Below are positions 29,125 to 36,989 of a stretch of 64,000 nucleotides of DNA, piece by piece (the stretch's first letter is position 1; every line of letters begins with the position of its first letter). A program made the position numbers and the translations under genes. Where the stretch lies: assembly GCF_006539725.1 (NCBI RefSeq), contig NZ_BJNO01000001.1:1-64000 (forward strand). Direction: 5' to 3'. The stretch comes from Klebsiella terrigena. Lineage in GTDB: Bacteria > Pseudomonadota > Gammaproteobacteria > Enterobacterales > Enterobacteriaceae. Below the pieces are notes generated by a model, which made no database searches, was not told where the DNA came from, and saw nothing but the letters and a program-made list of their open reading frames with translations.

Positions 29125-30021
29125 TTAGGTAGGTAATTGCCACATTTCTCCTAGCTTAGCATCCCACAGCGCCGGAGTGATTTTAAGTTTTCCTCGTTTT
29201 GGGCTTAATGTGATTTCACTGAAATAGACCTCATCGCCTTGCAACATCAGGTCAACGCGGCAATAGTCAATTTCTTTGGCCAGTTCCTGAGCGGCGGCGA
29301 TGGCGTTATGAAATGACTTTGGTTCCGCTACGGCGTCTGGCGTATTTGGGTATTCCATCTGAAATGGCTGCAAATTCCACGATCTGTCATATACATTAAT
29401 GAATTCGTTGCCGTTTTCATTAGTGAAATCCGCCTCGACAAAACAAGCCACGCCGTGAAAACAATGTATTCTTAACATTTCTGGGGTGTTGCTTTTATCC
29501 TTGTCGGAAAATAAGTCGATAAATTTTTCACAGAGAATGACGGGAGCGATGTTCTTATATTGCCATTCTCTGGTGGTGTAATACATGTTCTTTTTAAGTG
29601 CCAGCTGTAGTTTTTTTAGCGCGTTAACCGGGTTGAACTTTTCTCTGTCCGTACAAATTACCGCGCTACCGCTATCATGGTTACATTTTAAAACGAATTT
29701 TTCAGGCAGCTTGTTAAAATCGATATCATCGGCTCTGTTGTAGACACCAATTAAAGGGATGGTTTTAACCAACTCGGTTCTTGAATTTACATACTCTCTC
29801 ACCGCCAGCTTATCAGCCAGTAAGGTATAAAATGCGTTGCGGTCAAATATCATTCGATGACAAATTTTCTCATTCAGCGTCACTGGGTTTCTTAGGTTTG
29901 ATGCGTTTCCTGAAGCTTTAGTCAGCGCGGCAGTATGATAGTAAAGATCTGTGGTAAAAAAGACTCTGCTTTTTCTGAGTAAATATTCGATATATTTAAG
30001 CGAGTAATTGAGTTTGTTCAT
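29125..30021 (-). CDS. TupA-like ATP-grasp family protein
   Basis: A 298-aa protein of the ATPgrasp_TupA type. Typical parts are the N-terminal NPVTLNEKICHRMIFDRN and ADKLAVREYV. The segment EKFVLKCNHDSGSAVICTD follows, then the ILCEKFID strand and CRVDLMLQGDEVYFSEITLSPKRG at the metal and ATP site. The family usually occurs in capsule, LPS and teichuronopeptide gene sets, where it is thought to ligate amino acids to sugars. Here it is alone, with no glycan genes nearby, and reads toward the histidine kinase. AGGGGGAACC precedes the start. The substrate is unknown, and the AT-rich composition suggests acquisition by transfer. Confidence 0.82.
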   Translation of the reverse strand: MNKLNYSLKYIEYLLRKSRVFFTTDLYYHTAALTKASGNASNLRNPVTLNEKICHRMIFDRNAFYTLLADKLAVREYVNSRTELVKTIPLIGVYNRADDIDFNKLPEKFVLKCNHDSGSAVICTDREKFNPVNALKKLQLALKKNMYYTTREWQYKNIAPVILCEKFIDLFSDKDKSNTPEMLRIHCFHGVACFVEADFTNENGNEFINVYDRSWNLQPFQMEYPNTPDAVAEPKSFHNAIAAAQELAKEIDYCRVDLMLQGDEVYFSEITLSPKRGKLKITPALWDAKLGEMWQLPT

Positions 30022-30213
30022 GGTTCCCCCTGAGTAGAATGAACATTCTGGCGGGGGATGATTGATTTATATTGCTCAGATTATGGAGGGAACGTGGAGC
30101 GATGGGCCAGGGTTAACGATATCTTTAAATCGAATAGTATCCGCCTGGGGTCCAGGTCGGGCGCAGCTCGGCACAGAGCGAAAAAAGAGGGCGGGTAGGG
30201 CCGTGCTCCTCTC

Positions 30214-30243
30214 TTGAATTTGGTATTTAAGCGGTGCTATAAG
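30214..30243 (+). promoter_or_regulatory. extended -10 promoter of the leader/isochorismatase unit
   Basis: TTGAAT (30214-30219), an 18-bp spacer and TGC-TATAAG (30235-30243) form a good sigma-70 promoter with extended -10. Transcription would begin near 30250, giving a leader of about 235 bases before the isochorismatase-family gene. Confidence 0.65.
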
Positions 30244-30314
30244 ATGAGAGTACTTTTGAGTGATGCCTGCTATTTCTGGTTATCGCTGCTCAACGAATAC
30301 GTAAAGGTCGGAAA

Positions 30315-30404
30315 ATGATTCAGTCAGTTCAGCCAGCAACGACGCGTACCACAACCACCACCGCAACCTGCGGCGGTGTGAGCGTATCTGTGGCTGGCTC
30401 CTGA
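30315..30404 (+). CDS. Thr-rich leader peptide (29 codons)
   Basis: A short frame of 29 codons starting ATG ATT CAG behind AAAGG at proper spacing, downstream of a good promoter. Codons 9-18 encode TTRTTTTTAT, eight threonines in ten residues, and the rest is CGGVSVSVAGS. Runs of one amino acid are the mark of attenuator leaders such as thrL. It ends 80 bp before the isochorismatase-family gene. Next comes a CTCCCCG/CGGGGAG hairpin (30420-30443), then a stem that buries the downstream ribosome site. Expression and function are inferred from layout only. Confidence 0.55.
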   Translation: MIQSVQPATTRTTTTTATCGGVSVSVAGS

Positions 30405-30450
30405 CAAAACAGATACCCACTCCCCGCCAGTCCGGACGGGGAGGCACGGC

Positions 30451-30478
30451 TCTCCGTTCATCACATTTTGAATGGAGA
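30451..30478 (+). promoter_or_regulatory. Shine-Dalgarno-sequestering hairpin
   Basis: TCTCCGTTC (30451-30459) pairs with GAATGGAGA (30470-30478) over nine positions, one of them G-U, around a 10-base loop. The 3' arm contains GGAG, the ribosome site of the gene starting at 30485. Such a stem would lower translation unless opened by an upstream event such as ribosome stalling in the leader. Confidence 0.55.
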
Positions 30479-30484
30479 CACATC

Positions 30485-31030
30485 ATGATTTCATCTGAAC
30501 AAGCGCTAATCGTTATCGATATGCAGGAGGGGCTCTTCCGGGGCCCGGCTGCTCCGCATTGTGCAGACGCGGTTCTGTCAAATATCCGTCTGCTCATCGC
30601 CAAAGCGAGGCGTGCTCAGGTGCCGGTATTTTTTGTTCGCCACATTGGGCCTGACGATTCCCCCTTCTCAGAGCACGGCCCGCTAACAAAGCTGATACCC
30701 GAACTCGACGTGGACGCCGGGCGGGACATCGTTTTGACTAAAAAGTATCCCAGCTGTTTTCGCGATACCGAACTGCAGCTTCAGCTCAGCCACAGAGGCA
30801 TCAAGCAGCTGGTTATCGCCGGAATGAAAACAGAGTTTTGCGTCGACACCACCTGCCGGGCAGCGCCGGAGCTGGGCTTCAGGACCGTGCTGATTGCAGA
30901 TGCGCATACCACAATGGATAACCCGCATTTATCGGCAAACGAAATTATTGGTCACCACAACAGAACGCTGGCGGGCCCGTTTGTCACGCTTTCGACCGCT
31001 GTTGACTGGAACTTTGATTCTGACAGGTGA
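30485..31030 (+). CDS. isochorismatase-family cysteine hydrolase
   Basis: A 181-aa alpha/beta hydrolase of the nicotinamidase/isochorismatase superfamily. The catalytic triad is readable: Asp12 in VIDMQEGLF, a Lys at 86/87 in LTKKYPSCF, and Cys119 in GMKTEFCVDTTCRAA. A cis-peptide motif is expected just before the cysteine. Members hydrolyse amides or vinyl ethers such as nicotinamide, N-carbamoyl compounds or isochorismate; the substrate here is unknown. Its translation may be controlled by the leader peptide and hairpin just upstream. The following GNAT gene begins 134 bp later. Confidence 0.88.
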   Translation: MISSEQALIVIDMQEGLFRGPAAPHCADAVLSNIRLLIAKARRAQVPVFFVRHIGPDDSPFSEHGPLTKLIPELDVDAGRDIVLTKKYPSCFRDTELQLQLSHRGIKQLVIAGMKTEFCVDTTCRAAPELGFRTVLIADAHTTMDNPHLSANEIIGHHNRTLAGPFVTLSTAVDWNFDSDR

Positions 31031-31164
31031 GTGCCGTATACGTCAGGATATTGCGCGCAGCGTCCATCGAGGCAGCCGGCAAGGCTGCCTTCGTGATTCA
31101 TTATTATCGACTCCAGTCCAGCATCCTCTATGCTGACCAACGCTTTGATAAAGGACCTATTCCC

Positions 31165-31656
31165 ATGATAACAGTAGAGAAAGCGGATCCATTTTCGCCC
31201 GAATCCTGTGGCTTGATCGAGTCTTTGTCCGCTGAACTTGCCGCGATCACCGGCGACAGTGGCAAGAGCCATTTCACCGTTGACGCAATGGACGGGGAGC
31301 GAACGCTCTGGGTTCTGGCAAGAAATACGCGCGGTGATGCCGTAGGATGCGGCGCGATCCGGCCCTTAACGCAGGATATTGCCGAGCTGAAAAGGATGTA
31401 TTCCGACCGCAGCGCTCATGGTATTGGTCACGCCTTACTCGCTTTGCTGGAGACATCGGCAAAGGGTATGGGATATCGCGAGCTTTGGCTTGAGACCCGG
31501 CGAGTTAACCACCGGGCGGTTCGTTTTTATGAGAAAAATGGTTACGCGCGGATTGAAAACTACGGCCCCTATATCGGCCGAGAAGAGGCGGTCTGCTTCT
31601 CGAAGGTATTGGCTGCGGGGAGAGCGGAGGTTGGGCTGCAAGCGGCACGTCCCTGA
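31165..31656 (+). CDS. GNAT-family N-acetyltransferase
   Basis: A 163-aa single-domain acetyltransferase. The acetyl-CoA loop is visible as SDRSAHGIGHALLALLE, preceded by the strand AELKRMY. The C-terminal LWLETRRVNHRAVRFYEKNGYARIENYGPY is typical of GNAT motif B. The start at 31165 (MITVEKADPF) has AAAGGA upstream; longer frames would run into the preceding gene. It probably acetylates a small amine or amino acid. The C-terminal 15 residues (RAEVGLQAARP) look like read-through extension beyond the domain. Confidence 0.85.
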   Translation: MITVEKADPFSPESCGLIESLSAELAAITGDSGKSHFTVDAMDGERTLWVLARNTRGDAVGCGAIRPLTQDIAELKRMYSDRSAHGIGHALLALLETSAKGMGYRELWLETRRVNHRAVRFYEKNGYARIENYGPYIGREEAVCFSKVLAAGRAEVGLQAARP

Positions 31657-31733
31657 TTTTTATCACCAATAGCCGCCTGGCTGAACCGGACCATTGTTGA
31701 TAACAGGCGTCGGGGACGTGCCGTCAGGCTTGC

Positions 31734-32642
31734 TTAGCTGCGTGCCAGTTCAAACAGCCGACGCGCCGCCGGGGTCAACCCTGACATATGGATACAGGCG
31801 TGCACCATGCCCGGCAGTCGTTCGCAGCGTACCGCCACCCCGGCCTCCTCAAGCCGAAGCGCATATCCTTCGGCCTCATCGCGCAGCGGATCGTATTCGC
31901 AGCTCAGGATGGTTGCCGGCGGCAAACCGCACAGTGAAGCCGCGTGTAGCGGTTCGGCGTAAGGATGGCGACGCTCTCCCAGATAGCTGTGCCAGCAAAA
32001 CGTCATCGCATCGCGCGTTAAATAGTAGCCCTCAGCGAACGCGCGATAGCTCTCGGTTGCCATATCGCGACTTAACGCCGGATACAGCAGCAGCTGATGC
32101 TCAATGCGTGGGCCGCCGCGATCCCGTGCCAGCAGCGCGGTCGCCGCGGCAAGGTTCCCGCCGGCGCTATCGCCGCCCACCGCCAGGCGGCAGCTGTCGA
32201 TACCTAAACGCGGCGCCTGCTCGTAGACCCAGCATAGCGCCTGGTAAACATCCTCTAACGGTCGTGGAAACGGATGCTCGGGCGCCAGTCGGTAATCCAC
32301 GGACACGATTACCCGCCCGGTAGCATCGGCCAGCGCCTGGCAGGGCCGATCGTACAGCGCCAGCGATCCCAGACACCAGCCGCCACCGTGAGCAAACAGC
32401 ATCGCCGGCCGCGCGACTTCTGCGTTTAAGCCGGCTGGCGAATAGACACGAAGGGCAATACCGTGACCATCATCAGCGGTAGCGACATAGTCTTTGTAGC
32501 CACCGTTGGTTTCCATCTCCCCCTGGAGCTGAAGCAAACCGGCTTCCGTGGCCGCGCGCATCTCGGCCAGCGTGGCGGGCGGTGGGGCATCCGCTTGCGA
32601 CGACGCGGCGAGAAAGTCGGCAATAAGCGGATCAAGCGGCAT
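31734..32642 (-). CDS. alpha/beta hydrolase, HSL-type esterase/lipase
   Basis: A 302-aa cytosolic esterase of the hormone-sensitive-lipase group. The oxyanion motif HGGGWCLGS lies near residues 85-93. The nucleophile elbow GGDSAGGNLAAA follows near 155-165, and late Asp (EYDPLRDEAEG) and His (GMVHACIHM) complete the triad. It is the last gene of a three-gene leftward operon and overlaps the preceding hydrolase gene by 11 bp. It would cleave short-chain esters; with the epoxide-hydrolase-like partner it suggests breakdown of an ester- or epoxide-bearing organic compound. The compound is unknown. Confidence 0.88.
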   Translation of the reverse strand: MPLDPLIADFLAASSQADAPPPATLAEMRAATEAGLLQLQGEMETNGGYKDYVATADDGHGIALRVYSPAGLNAEVARPAMLFAHGGGWCLGSLALYDRPCQALADATGRVIVSVDYRLAPEHPFPRPLEDVYQALCWVYEQAPRLGIDSCRLAVGGDSAGGNLAAATALLARDRGGPRIEHQLLLYPALSRDMATESYRAFAEGYYLTRDAMTFCWHSYLGERRHPYAEPLHAASLCGLPPATILSCEYDPLRDEAEGYALRLEEAGVAVRCERLPGMVHACIHMSGLTPAARRLFELARS

Positions 32643-33528
32643 AGTGAGTTTCCTCTGACAGAAAGGGGACGATCAGGCCGATAAACGCCTCATGACGCTC
32701 TTCGGTAATAAAATGGCCGCAGTCGGCCACCGTCTCGCCGCGCAGATCGTGGGCATTTCCGCGCAGGGTCGTCAGCGGCGCATCACCCGTTGCATATTCA
32801 GCTCCCACCGTCAGCACCGGCATCGTTAAGGGCGTCTTCGCCCGGCGCTGGTTCTGACGAATGGTCTCCGGGATCGCTCGATAGTAATCGAAGCCCGCGC
32901 GCAGCCCGCCCGGAGTCGAATAAGCGGCGATATAAACCTCCGCGGCTACCCGATCGCGGCGATGAGACCAGCGGTTGAATATATAGCTGAGATACTGTGA
33001 TTCACGGCCGTAGGTCAGGGTTTCCGGTAAATCAGCCAGCTGATTAAACATGAAGTGCCAAAGAAAAATATTCTCCTCCGGCGCGACAAAAATCGACGGG
33101 GCAGGGGCCAGCCCCGGGATCACCGCTTCCGTCAGCACCAGTCGCTCAATCGCCTGTGGAAAATCGCTCGCCATGGCGTAGCCAATCCACATGCCAATAT
33201 CGTGGCCCACCAGGCTGTAGCGCTGATGCCCCAGCTGCGCCATGATCGCGTGCAGCACGGCGCCAACGCTGCCGGTGTCGTAACCGCCGAGAGGCTTATC
33301 AGAATCGCCGATGCCGGGCGGGTCAACCGCGATCGCCTGAAAACCGGCGTCGGCAAGCGCGCGGAGGACGTAGCGCCAGGTATACCAGGTCTGGGGCCAG
33401 CCGGGTATTAGCAGTACCGGCTGCCCTTTTCCCGCCACGACGCAGTGGATGCGCTGCCCGTTAACCTTCGGATAGACGTGCTGCGCCTCAAGATCCGCGT
33501 AGAGGATCTCGTCGTATTGTTGTTCCAT
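32632..33528 (-). CDS. alpha/beta hydrolase, epoxide hydrolase/haloalkane dehalogenase-like
   Basis: A 298-aa alpha/beta hydrolase. The oxyanion segment LIPGWPQTWYTWR and the elbow LVGHDIGMWIGYAMA, with an aspartate nucleophile instead of serine, place it with epoxide hydrolases and haloalkane dehalogenases. The C-terminal histidine lies in ADCGHFITEERHE. It overlaps the downstream esterase by 11 bp and follows the isomerase-like gene by 25 bp, so the three are one transcript. By operon position it is probably induced through the TetR regulator. The substrate cannot be read from sequence. Confidence 0.87.
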   Translation of the reverse strand: MEQQYDEILYADLEAQHVYPKVNGQRIHCVVAGKGQPVLLIPGWPQTWYTWRYVLRALADAGFQAIAVDPPGIGDSDKPLGGYDTGSVGAVLHAIMAQLGHQRYSLVGHDIGMWIGYAMASDFPQAIERLVLTEAVIPGLAPAPSIFVAPEENIFLWHFMFNQLADLPETLTYGRESQYLSYIFNRWSHRRDRVAAEVYIAAYSTPGGLRAGFDYYRAIPETIRQNQRRAKTPLTMPVLTVGAEYATGDAPLTTLRGNAHDLRGETVADCGHFITEERHEAFIGLIVPFLSEETHYAA

Positions 33529-33553
33529 GAGGGGTTCCTTGAAATGTTCTGGC

Positions 33554-34609
33554 CTAGAGAATGCCGAGTAATTTTTTGATTTGATGAGGATTTACCGGCG
33601 CGCCGGCGAAGTCGTCGAATACCTTATCGGTGATGTGAATAATGTGGCTGTGGATGAACTCCGCCCCCTCACGGGCACCGTCCAGCGGATTCTTCAGGCA
33701 GCATTCCCACTCCAGCGTTGCCCAGCCGGCATAATCGTATTGCGCAAGCTTTGCGAAAATGGCTTTGAAATCAACCTGACCGTCACCCAGTGAGCGGAAG
33801 CGGCCCGCGCGATCGATCCATGATTGATAGCCGCCGTAGATCCCCTGACGACCGGTGGGATTAAACTCGGCGTCTTTAACGTGGAACATCCCGATCACGT
33901 CCTTATAAATATCAATAAACTCCAGGTAGTTGAGCTGCTGTAGCACCATGTGGCTGGGGTCAAAAAGCACCCGACAGCGGGGATGTTCGCCCACCCGCTG
34001 GTGGAACATTTCGAACGTCACGCCATCATGAAGATCTTCGCTGGGGTGGATTTCATAGCACAGATTAATCCCCCAATCCTCGCAGGCGTTGAGCACCGGC
34101 AGCCAGCGTCTGGCGAGCTCGTCGAAAGCGGTTTCGATAAGCCCGGCTGGACGCTGCGGGAAGGGAAAGAGATACGGCCAGGCCAGCGAGCCGGAAAACG
34201 TACCCAGTTCGCTGAGGCCAAGGCGTGCGGAGGCTTTGACGGCCATCAGCAGCTGTTGTCGGGCCCACTCGCCGCGGGCCTGCGGATTGCCGTGCACTTC
34301 GGGCGGCGCAAAACTGTCGCATAAGCTGTCGTAGGCCGGATGTACCGCCATCAGCTGGCCGAAAATATGGCTGGTCAGTTCGCTGACCACCAGGCCGTGT
34401 TCCGCCAGCATACCGGTAATATCGTCGCAGTAGGTCTGACTTTCCGCCGCGGTGGCCACGTCGAAGAGACGCCGATCCCATGCCGGGATCTGCAATGCCT
34501 TAAAGCCGGTTTCCGCGGCCCACCGGGCAATCGCAGGTAAGCTGTTGAACGGGGCAACCTCGTCGCTGAACTGAGCGAGGTGCAAGGATGGACCTTTGAG
34601 CGTTCTCAT
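33554..34609 (-). CDS. sugar phosphate isomerase/epimerase-type TIM-barrel protein
   Basis: A 351-aa protein of the xylose-isomerase-like TIM-barrel superfamily (AP_endonuc_2 fold). Metal-ligand motifs are visible: LCYEIHPSEDLHDG (Glu and His), VLFDPSHMVLQQ (Asp and His), IGMFHVKDAEF (His and Asp) and ATLEWECCL (Glu). Relatives isomerise or epimerise sugars and inositols. It is the first gene of the TetR-controlled operon, starting only 6 bp from the operator palindrome on the leftward side. Its place ahead of two hydrolases suggests processing of a glycoside- or sugar-acid-like compound (inference). Confidence 0.87.
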   Translation of the reverse strand: MRTLKGPSLHLAQFSDEVAPFNSLPAIARWAAETGFKALQIPAWDRRLFDVATAAESQTYCDDITGMLAEHGLVVSELTSHIFGQLMAVHPAYDSLCDSFAPPEVHGNPQARGEWARQQLLMAVKASARLGLSELGTFSGSLAWPYLFPFPQRPAGLIETAFDELARRWLPVLNACEDWGINLCYEIHPSEDLHDGVTFEMFHQRVGEHPRCRVLFDPSHMVLQQLNYLEFIDIYKDVIGMFHVKDAEFNPTGRQGIYGGYQSWIDRAGRFRSLGDGQVDFKAIFAKLAQYDYAGWATLEWECCLKNPLDGAREGAEFIHSHIIHITDKVFDDFAGAPVNPHQIKKLLGIL

Positions 34610-34614
34610 CGTAA

Positions 34615-34650
34615 ACCCCTATTGTTTGTCGATTGACAAACAATAGGGGT
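34615..34650. promoter_or_regulatory. TetR-type operator, perfect 16-bp inverted arms
   Basis: ACCCCTATTGTTTGTC (34615-34630) and its exact reverse complement (34635-34650) flank a 4-bp spacer GATT. It lies between the divergent isomerase operon and the TetR gene. A TTGACA-like hexamer (TTGACA, 34633-34638) is inside it, so a bound repressor would block a promoter. Confidence 0.85.
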
Positions 34651-34750
34651 AAAAACGGATAACCGCAAGCGAAAATTATAAATGCGTTGGTAAACTCAAT
34701 GATTTAAGCGATCCTGTCGCACTCAATATCGGGCAAACTGGAGCAACGTA

Positions 34751-35344
34751 ATGGCAGGCAGACCGCGCGAATTCGATCGTGAGCTGGCGCTTTTGAAAGC
34801 GCGCAATCTATTCTGGCGACAGGGCTATGAAGGGACGTCAATGTCGGATTTAGTGGCCGAATTGGGTATCGCCTCCGCGCGTATTTACAAGGCGTTCGGT
34901 TCAAAAGAACAGCTTTTTCGGGAAGCAATTGCGGATTATGAACAGCGGGAAGGGGGCTTCGCGGATCGCGCCTTTGCCGCCGGGAACAGCGTGCGCCAGG
35001 CAATTGAAACGCTGCTGATGGATGCTGTGCATCTGTACTGCCAGCCGGATCTGCCGCAGGGGTGTATGGTGGTCGCCTCCGCGGCCAGCGTCAGCGCGGA
35101 CAATGACGACATCAAAACCTGGCTGGCCCAGCATCGTCTTCAGCGCACGCAGCAGATTATCGACCGGCTGCGGCAGGCGGTGCAAAGCGGCGAGCTGCCA
35201 GCCGCGACCGACGCTGACGGCCTGGGTGATTATTTCGCCGCCTTTTTGCACGGGCTGTCGGTTCAGGCTCGCGACGGCGTTGCGCAATCGCGGCTGCTGG
35301 CGGCGGTTAACGTGGCGCTGACCGCGCTACCGCATGCGGATTAA
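34751..35344 (+). CDS. TetR/AcrR-family transcriptional regulator
   Basis: A 197-aa repressor. The N-terminal helix-turn-helix domain reads ALLKARNLFWRQGYEGTSMSDLVAELGIASARIYKAFGSKEQLF (residues 14-57), the standard TetR_N layout. The C-terminal two thirds form the helical ligand domain, with QGCMVVASA typical of the group that also includes YxaF/AcuR-like regulators. It is divergent from the isomerase-hydrolase operon and separated by a perfect palindrome, so it almost surely represses that operon and perhaps itself. The inducer is unknown. Confidence 0.92.
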   Translation: MAGRPREFDRELALLKARNLFWRQGYEGTSMSDLVAELGIASARIYKAFGSKEQLFREAIADYEQREGGFADRAFAAGNSVRQAIETLLMDAVHLYCQPDLPQGCMVVASAASVSADNDDIKTWLAQHRLQRTQQIIDRLRQAVQSGELPAATDADGLGDYFAAFLHGLSVQARDGVAQSRLLAAVNVALTALPHAD

Positions 35345-35873
35345 TGGATTTTCGCTGGCAACGACGTGAAGCCCGCCTGCGGCAACGTTTTCCTCACGTC
35401 GCTGCGGCTCGACAAGTACCGGTGGCGTGCCGGGTACGATGCGGTTAAGCAGGGCGGCTCAGCTTCTTAATATGGGCCGACAGGTTCCAGTTGATAACGC
35501 ATGAGGCTATCAGCGCGATGAACCATGCTTATTGAAGCCGCGGCAGGCAACTGCCAGATCATTGGGTTGACACAGCCCAGGTGCCGCTATTTGTTGCGCT
35601 TCGCATGCGACGGTGCACGTTGACCGTCCCGGTTACATTTCGCACGACATGCCGGTTCGATGCCGGGGCGTGATGAGGTGGCCCGCCCGGGATCCCTGTG
35701 CCAGAGCACAAGGGCGGACCTTGGTCATAGGGGGTCTACAACCGGCGCGGATTTTACCATTTAAGATATGGCCGAAATATTAAAACTCCCGCCCGGTAAA
35801 GGATTTAAGATTTACCTCAGCGTTTACCTCAATGCCGGGGGGAGCGTGAGGTGGTGCTATAACAAATCGCCTT
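35345..35873. other. 529-bp gap with a possible permease C-terminus remnant
   Basis: No intact gene is seen. On the minus strand around 35452-35535 a 27-codon open stretch reads AWFIALIASCVINWNLSAHI and ends RPA-stop. It looks like the tail of a membrane transporter, but an in-frame TAA lies directly before it. I take it as a decayed fragment. Several GC-rich dyads follow; none is a clear terminator. Confidence 0.3.
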
Positions 35874-36887
35874 TCAGGAGGCCGCAGCCTCGGGGACGTT
35901 GGTGCCCGAGCCTTCAGGCAGCGACATCGCGATCTCGGCCAGCTCGGCCGCACTCAGGCTTAAGTTCGCGGCGCCCAGCAGCCCATCAACCTGCGCTGGC
36001 TGGCGTACGCCGACAATTGCCCCGCTCACTGCCGGATGACGAAGTACCCAGGCGATCGCTACCGCTGCAGGAGTCAGCCCGTGGCGTTGCCCGATACGGC
36101 GGAAGGATTCGACCAGGTTCAGGTTCCTGGTCAGGCGTGGCTCCTTGAAGTCCGAACTGCGGGTTTTACGCCAGTCGTCGTCGGGCAGGGCGGCGATGCG
36201 TTCGCGGGTCATCGCGCCGGTAAGCAGACCCGATTGCAGTGTGGAATAGGCTATGACGCCGGTGCCGGTCTGCTCGCAGAACGGCAGGATATTGGATTCA
36301 GCATCGCGCATAAGCGCCGAGTAGGGTGGCTGCAGCGAGGCGATCTCCGTTACCATCCTGGCACGCCTGAGCTGAGCCACGTCAAAGTTGGATACGCCGA
36401 TAGCGCGAATCTTGCCCTTTTCACGAGCCCTGGCAAGCACCGTAAGGGCCGCCTCAATGCCTTCGTCCGGGCCACCTGAAGGGAACGCCGGCCAGTGGAT
36501 CTGATACAGATCGATGGTCTCGATCTGCAGGCGACGCAGACTGTCGTCAATCTCCCGTTCCAGCGACTCCGGAGACAGCGAGTGAGAAATCTGCCGGCTC
36601 GTTCGATCCCAGACCAGGCTGCCCTTCGTAAATACCAGCGGGCGACGCGAGGGAGGCACGCGGCGCAGGAGCTTGCCGACAATTTCCTCGGCATGGCCCA
36701 GACCGTAGACCGCAGCGGTGTCGATCCAGTTGACGCCGCGTTCCACCGCATATTCCAGTGCCGCCAGGCTTTCAGCGTCATTCTGTTCCCCCCAGCCAAA
36801 TTCCCAGCCCGATCCAGCGATCGCCCAGGTGCCCAGGCCAATGGGCGATATCGTGAAATCGGCACAACCAAGTCGTTGCTGTTTCAT
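35874..36887 (-). CDS. aldo/keto reductase
   Basis: A 337-aa NAD(P)H-dependent aldo/keto reductase with a TIM-barrel fold. The catalytic Asp and Tyr are in WIDTAAVYGLGHAEE, Lys in LVFTKGSLVW and His in IDLYQIHWPAF. The C-terminal SGAIVGVRQPAQVDG binds the cofactor phosphate. The start at 36887 (MKQQRLGCADFT) has GGAAGG upstream; the frame stays open for 51 further codons without support. It is divergent from a LysR gene with about 100 bp between them, which suggests control by that regulator. It reduces an unknown aldehyde or ketone. Confidence 0.92.
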   Translation of the reverse strand: MKQQRLGCADFTISPIGLGTWAIAGSGWEFGWGEQNDAESLAALEYAVERGVNWIDTAAVYGLGHAEEIVGKLLRRVPPSRRPLVFTKGSLVWDRTSRQISHSLSPESLEREIDDSLRRLQIETIDLYQIHWPAFPSGGPDEGIEAALTVLARAREKGKIRAIGVSNFDVAQLRRARMVTEIASLQPPYSALMRDAESNILPFCEQTGTGVIAYSTLQSGLLTGAMTRERIAALPDDDWRKTRSSDFKEPRLTRNLNLVESFRRIGQRHGLTPAAVAIAWVLRHPAVSGAIVGVRQPAQVDGLLGAANLSLSAAELAEIAMSLPEGSGTNVPEAAAS

Positions 36888-36989
36888 GCTTAAACCTTCC
36901 TGCCTATTAGAAAACAACAGTGTCACACGGTATGGAGTAAGCGATAAGCCGTGGTATCCTTGATGAACTACTGAATAATATTCATTAAT

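Noticed and set aside
30411-30450. Rho-independent attenuator between the Thr-rich leader and the isochorismatase gene
   Set aside because: The CTCCCCG/CGGGGAG hairpin has no T-run after it, so transcription termination is not supported; translational control by the next stem fits better.
35768-36148. A 126-codon plus-strand frame
   Set aside because: Most of it is antisense to the aldo/keto reductase C-terminus; Arg/Pro/Ser-rich shadow.
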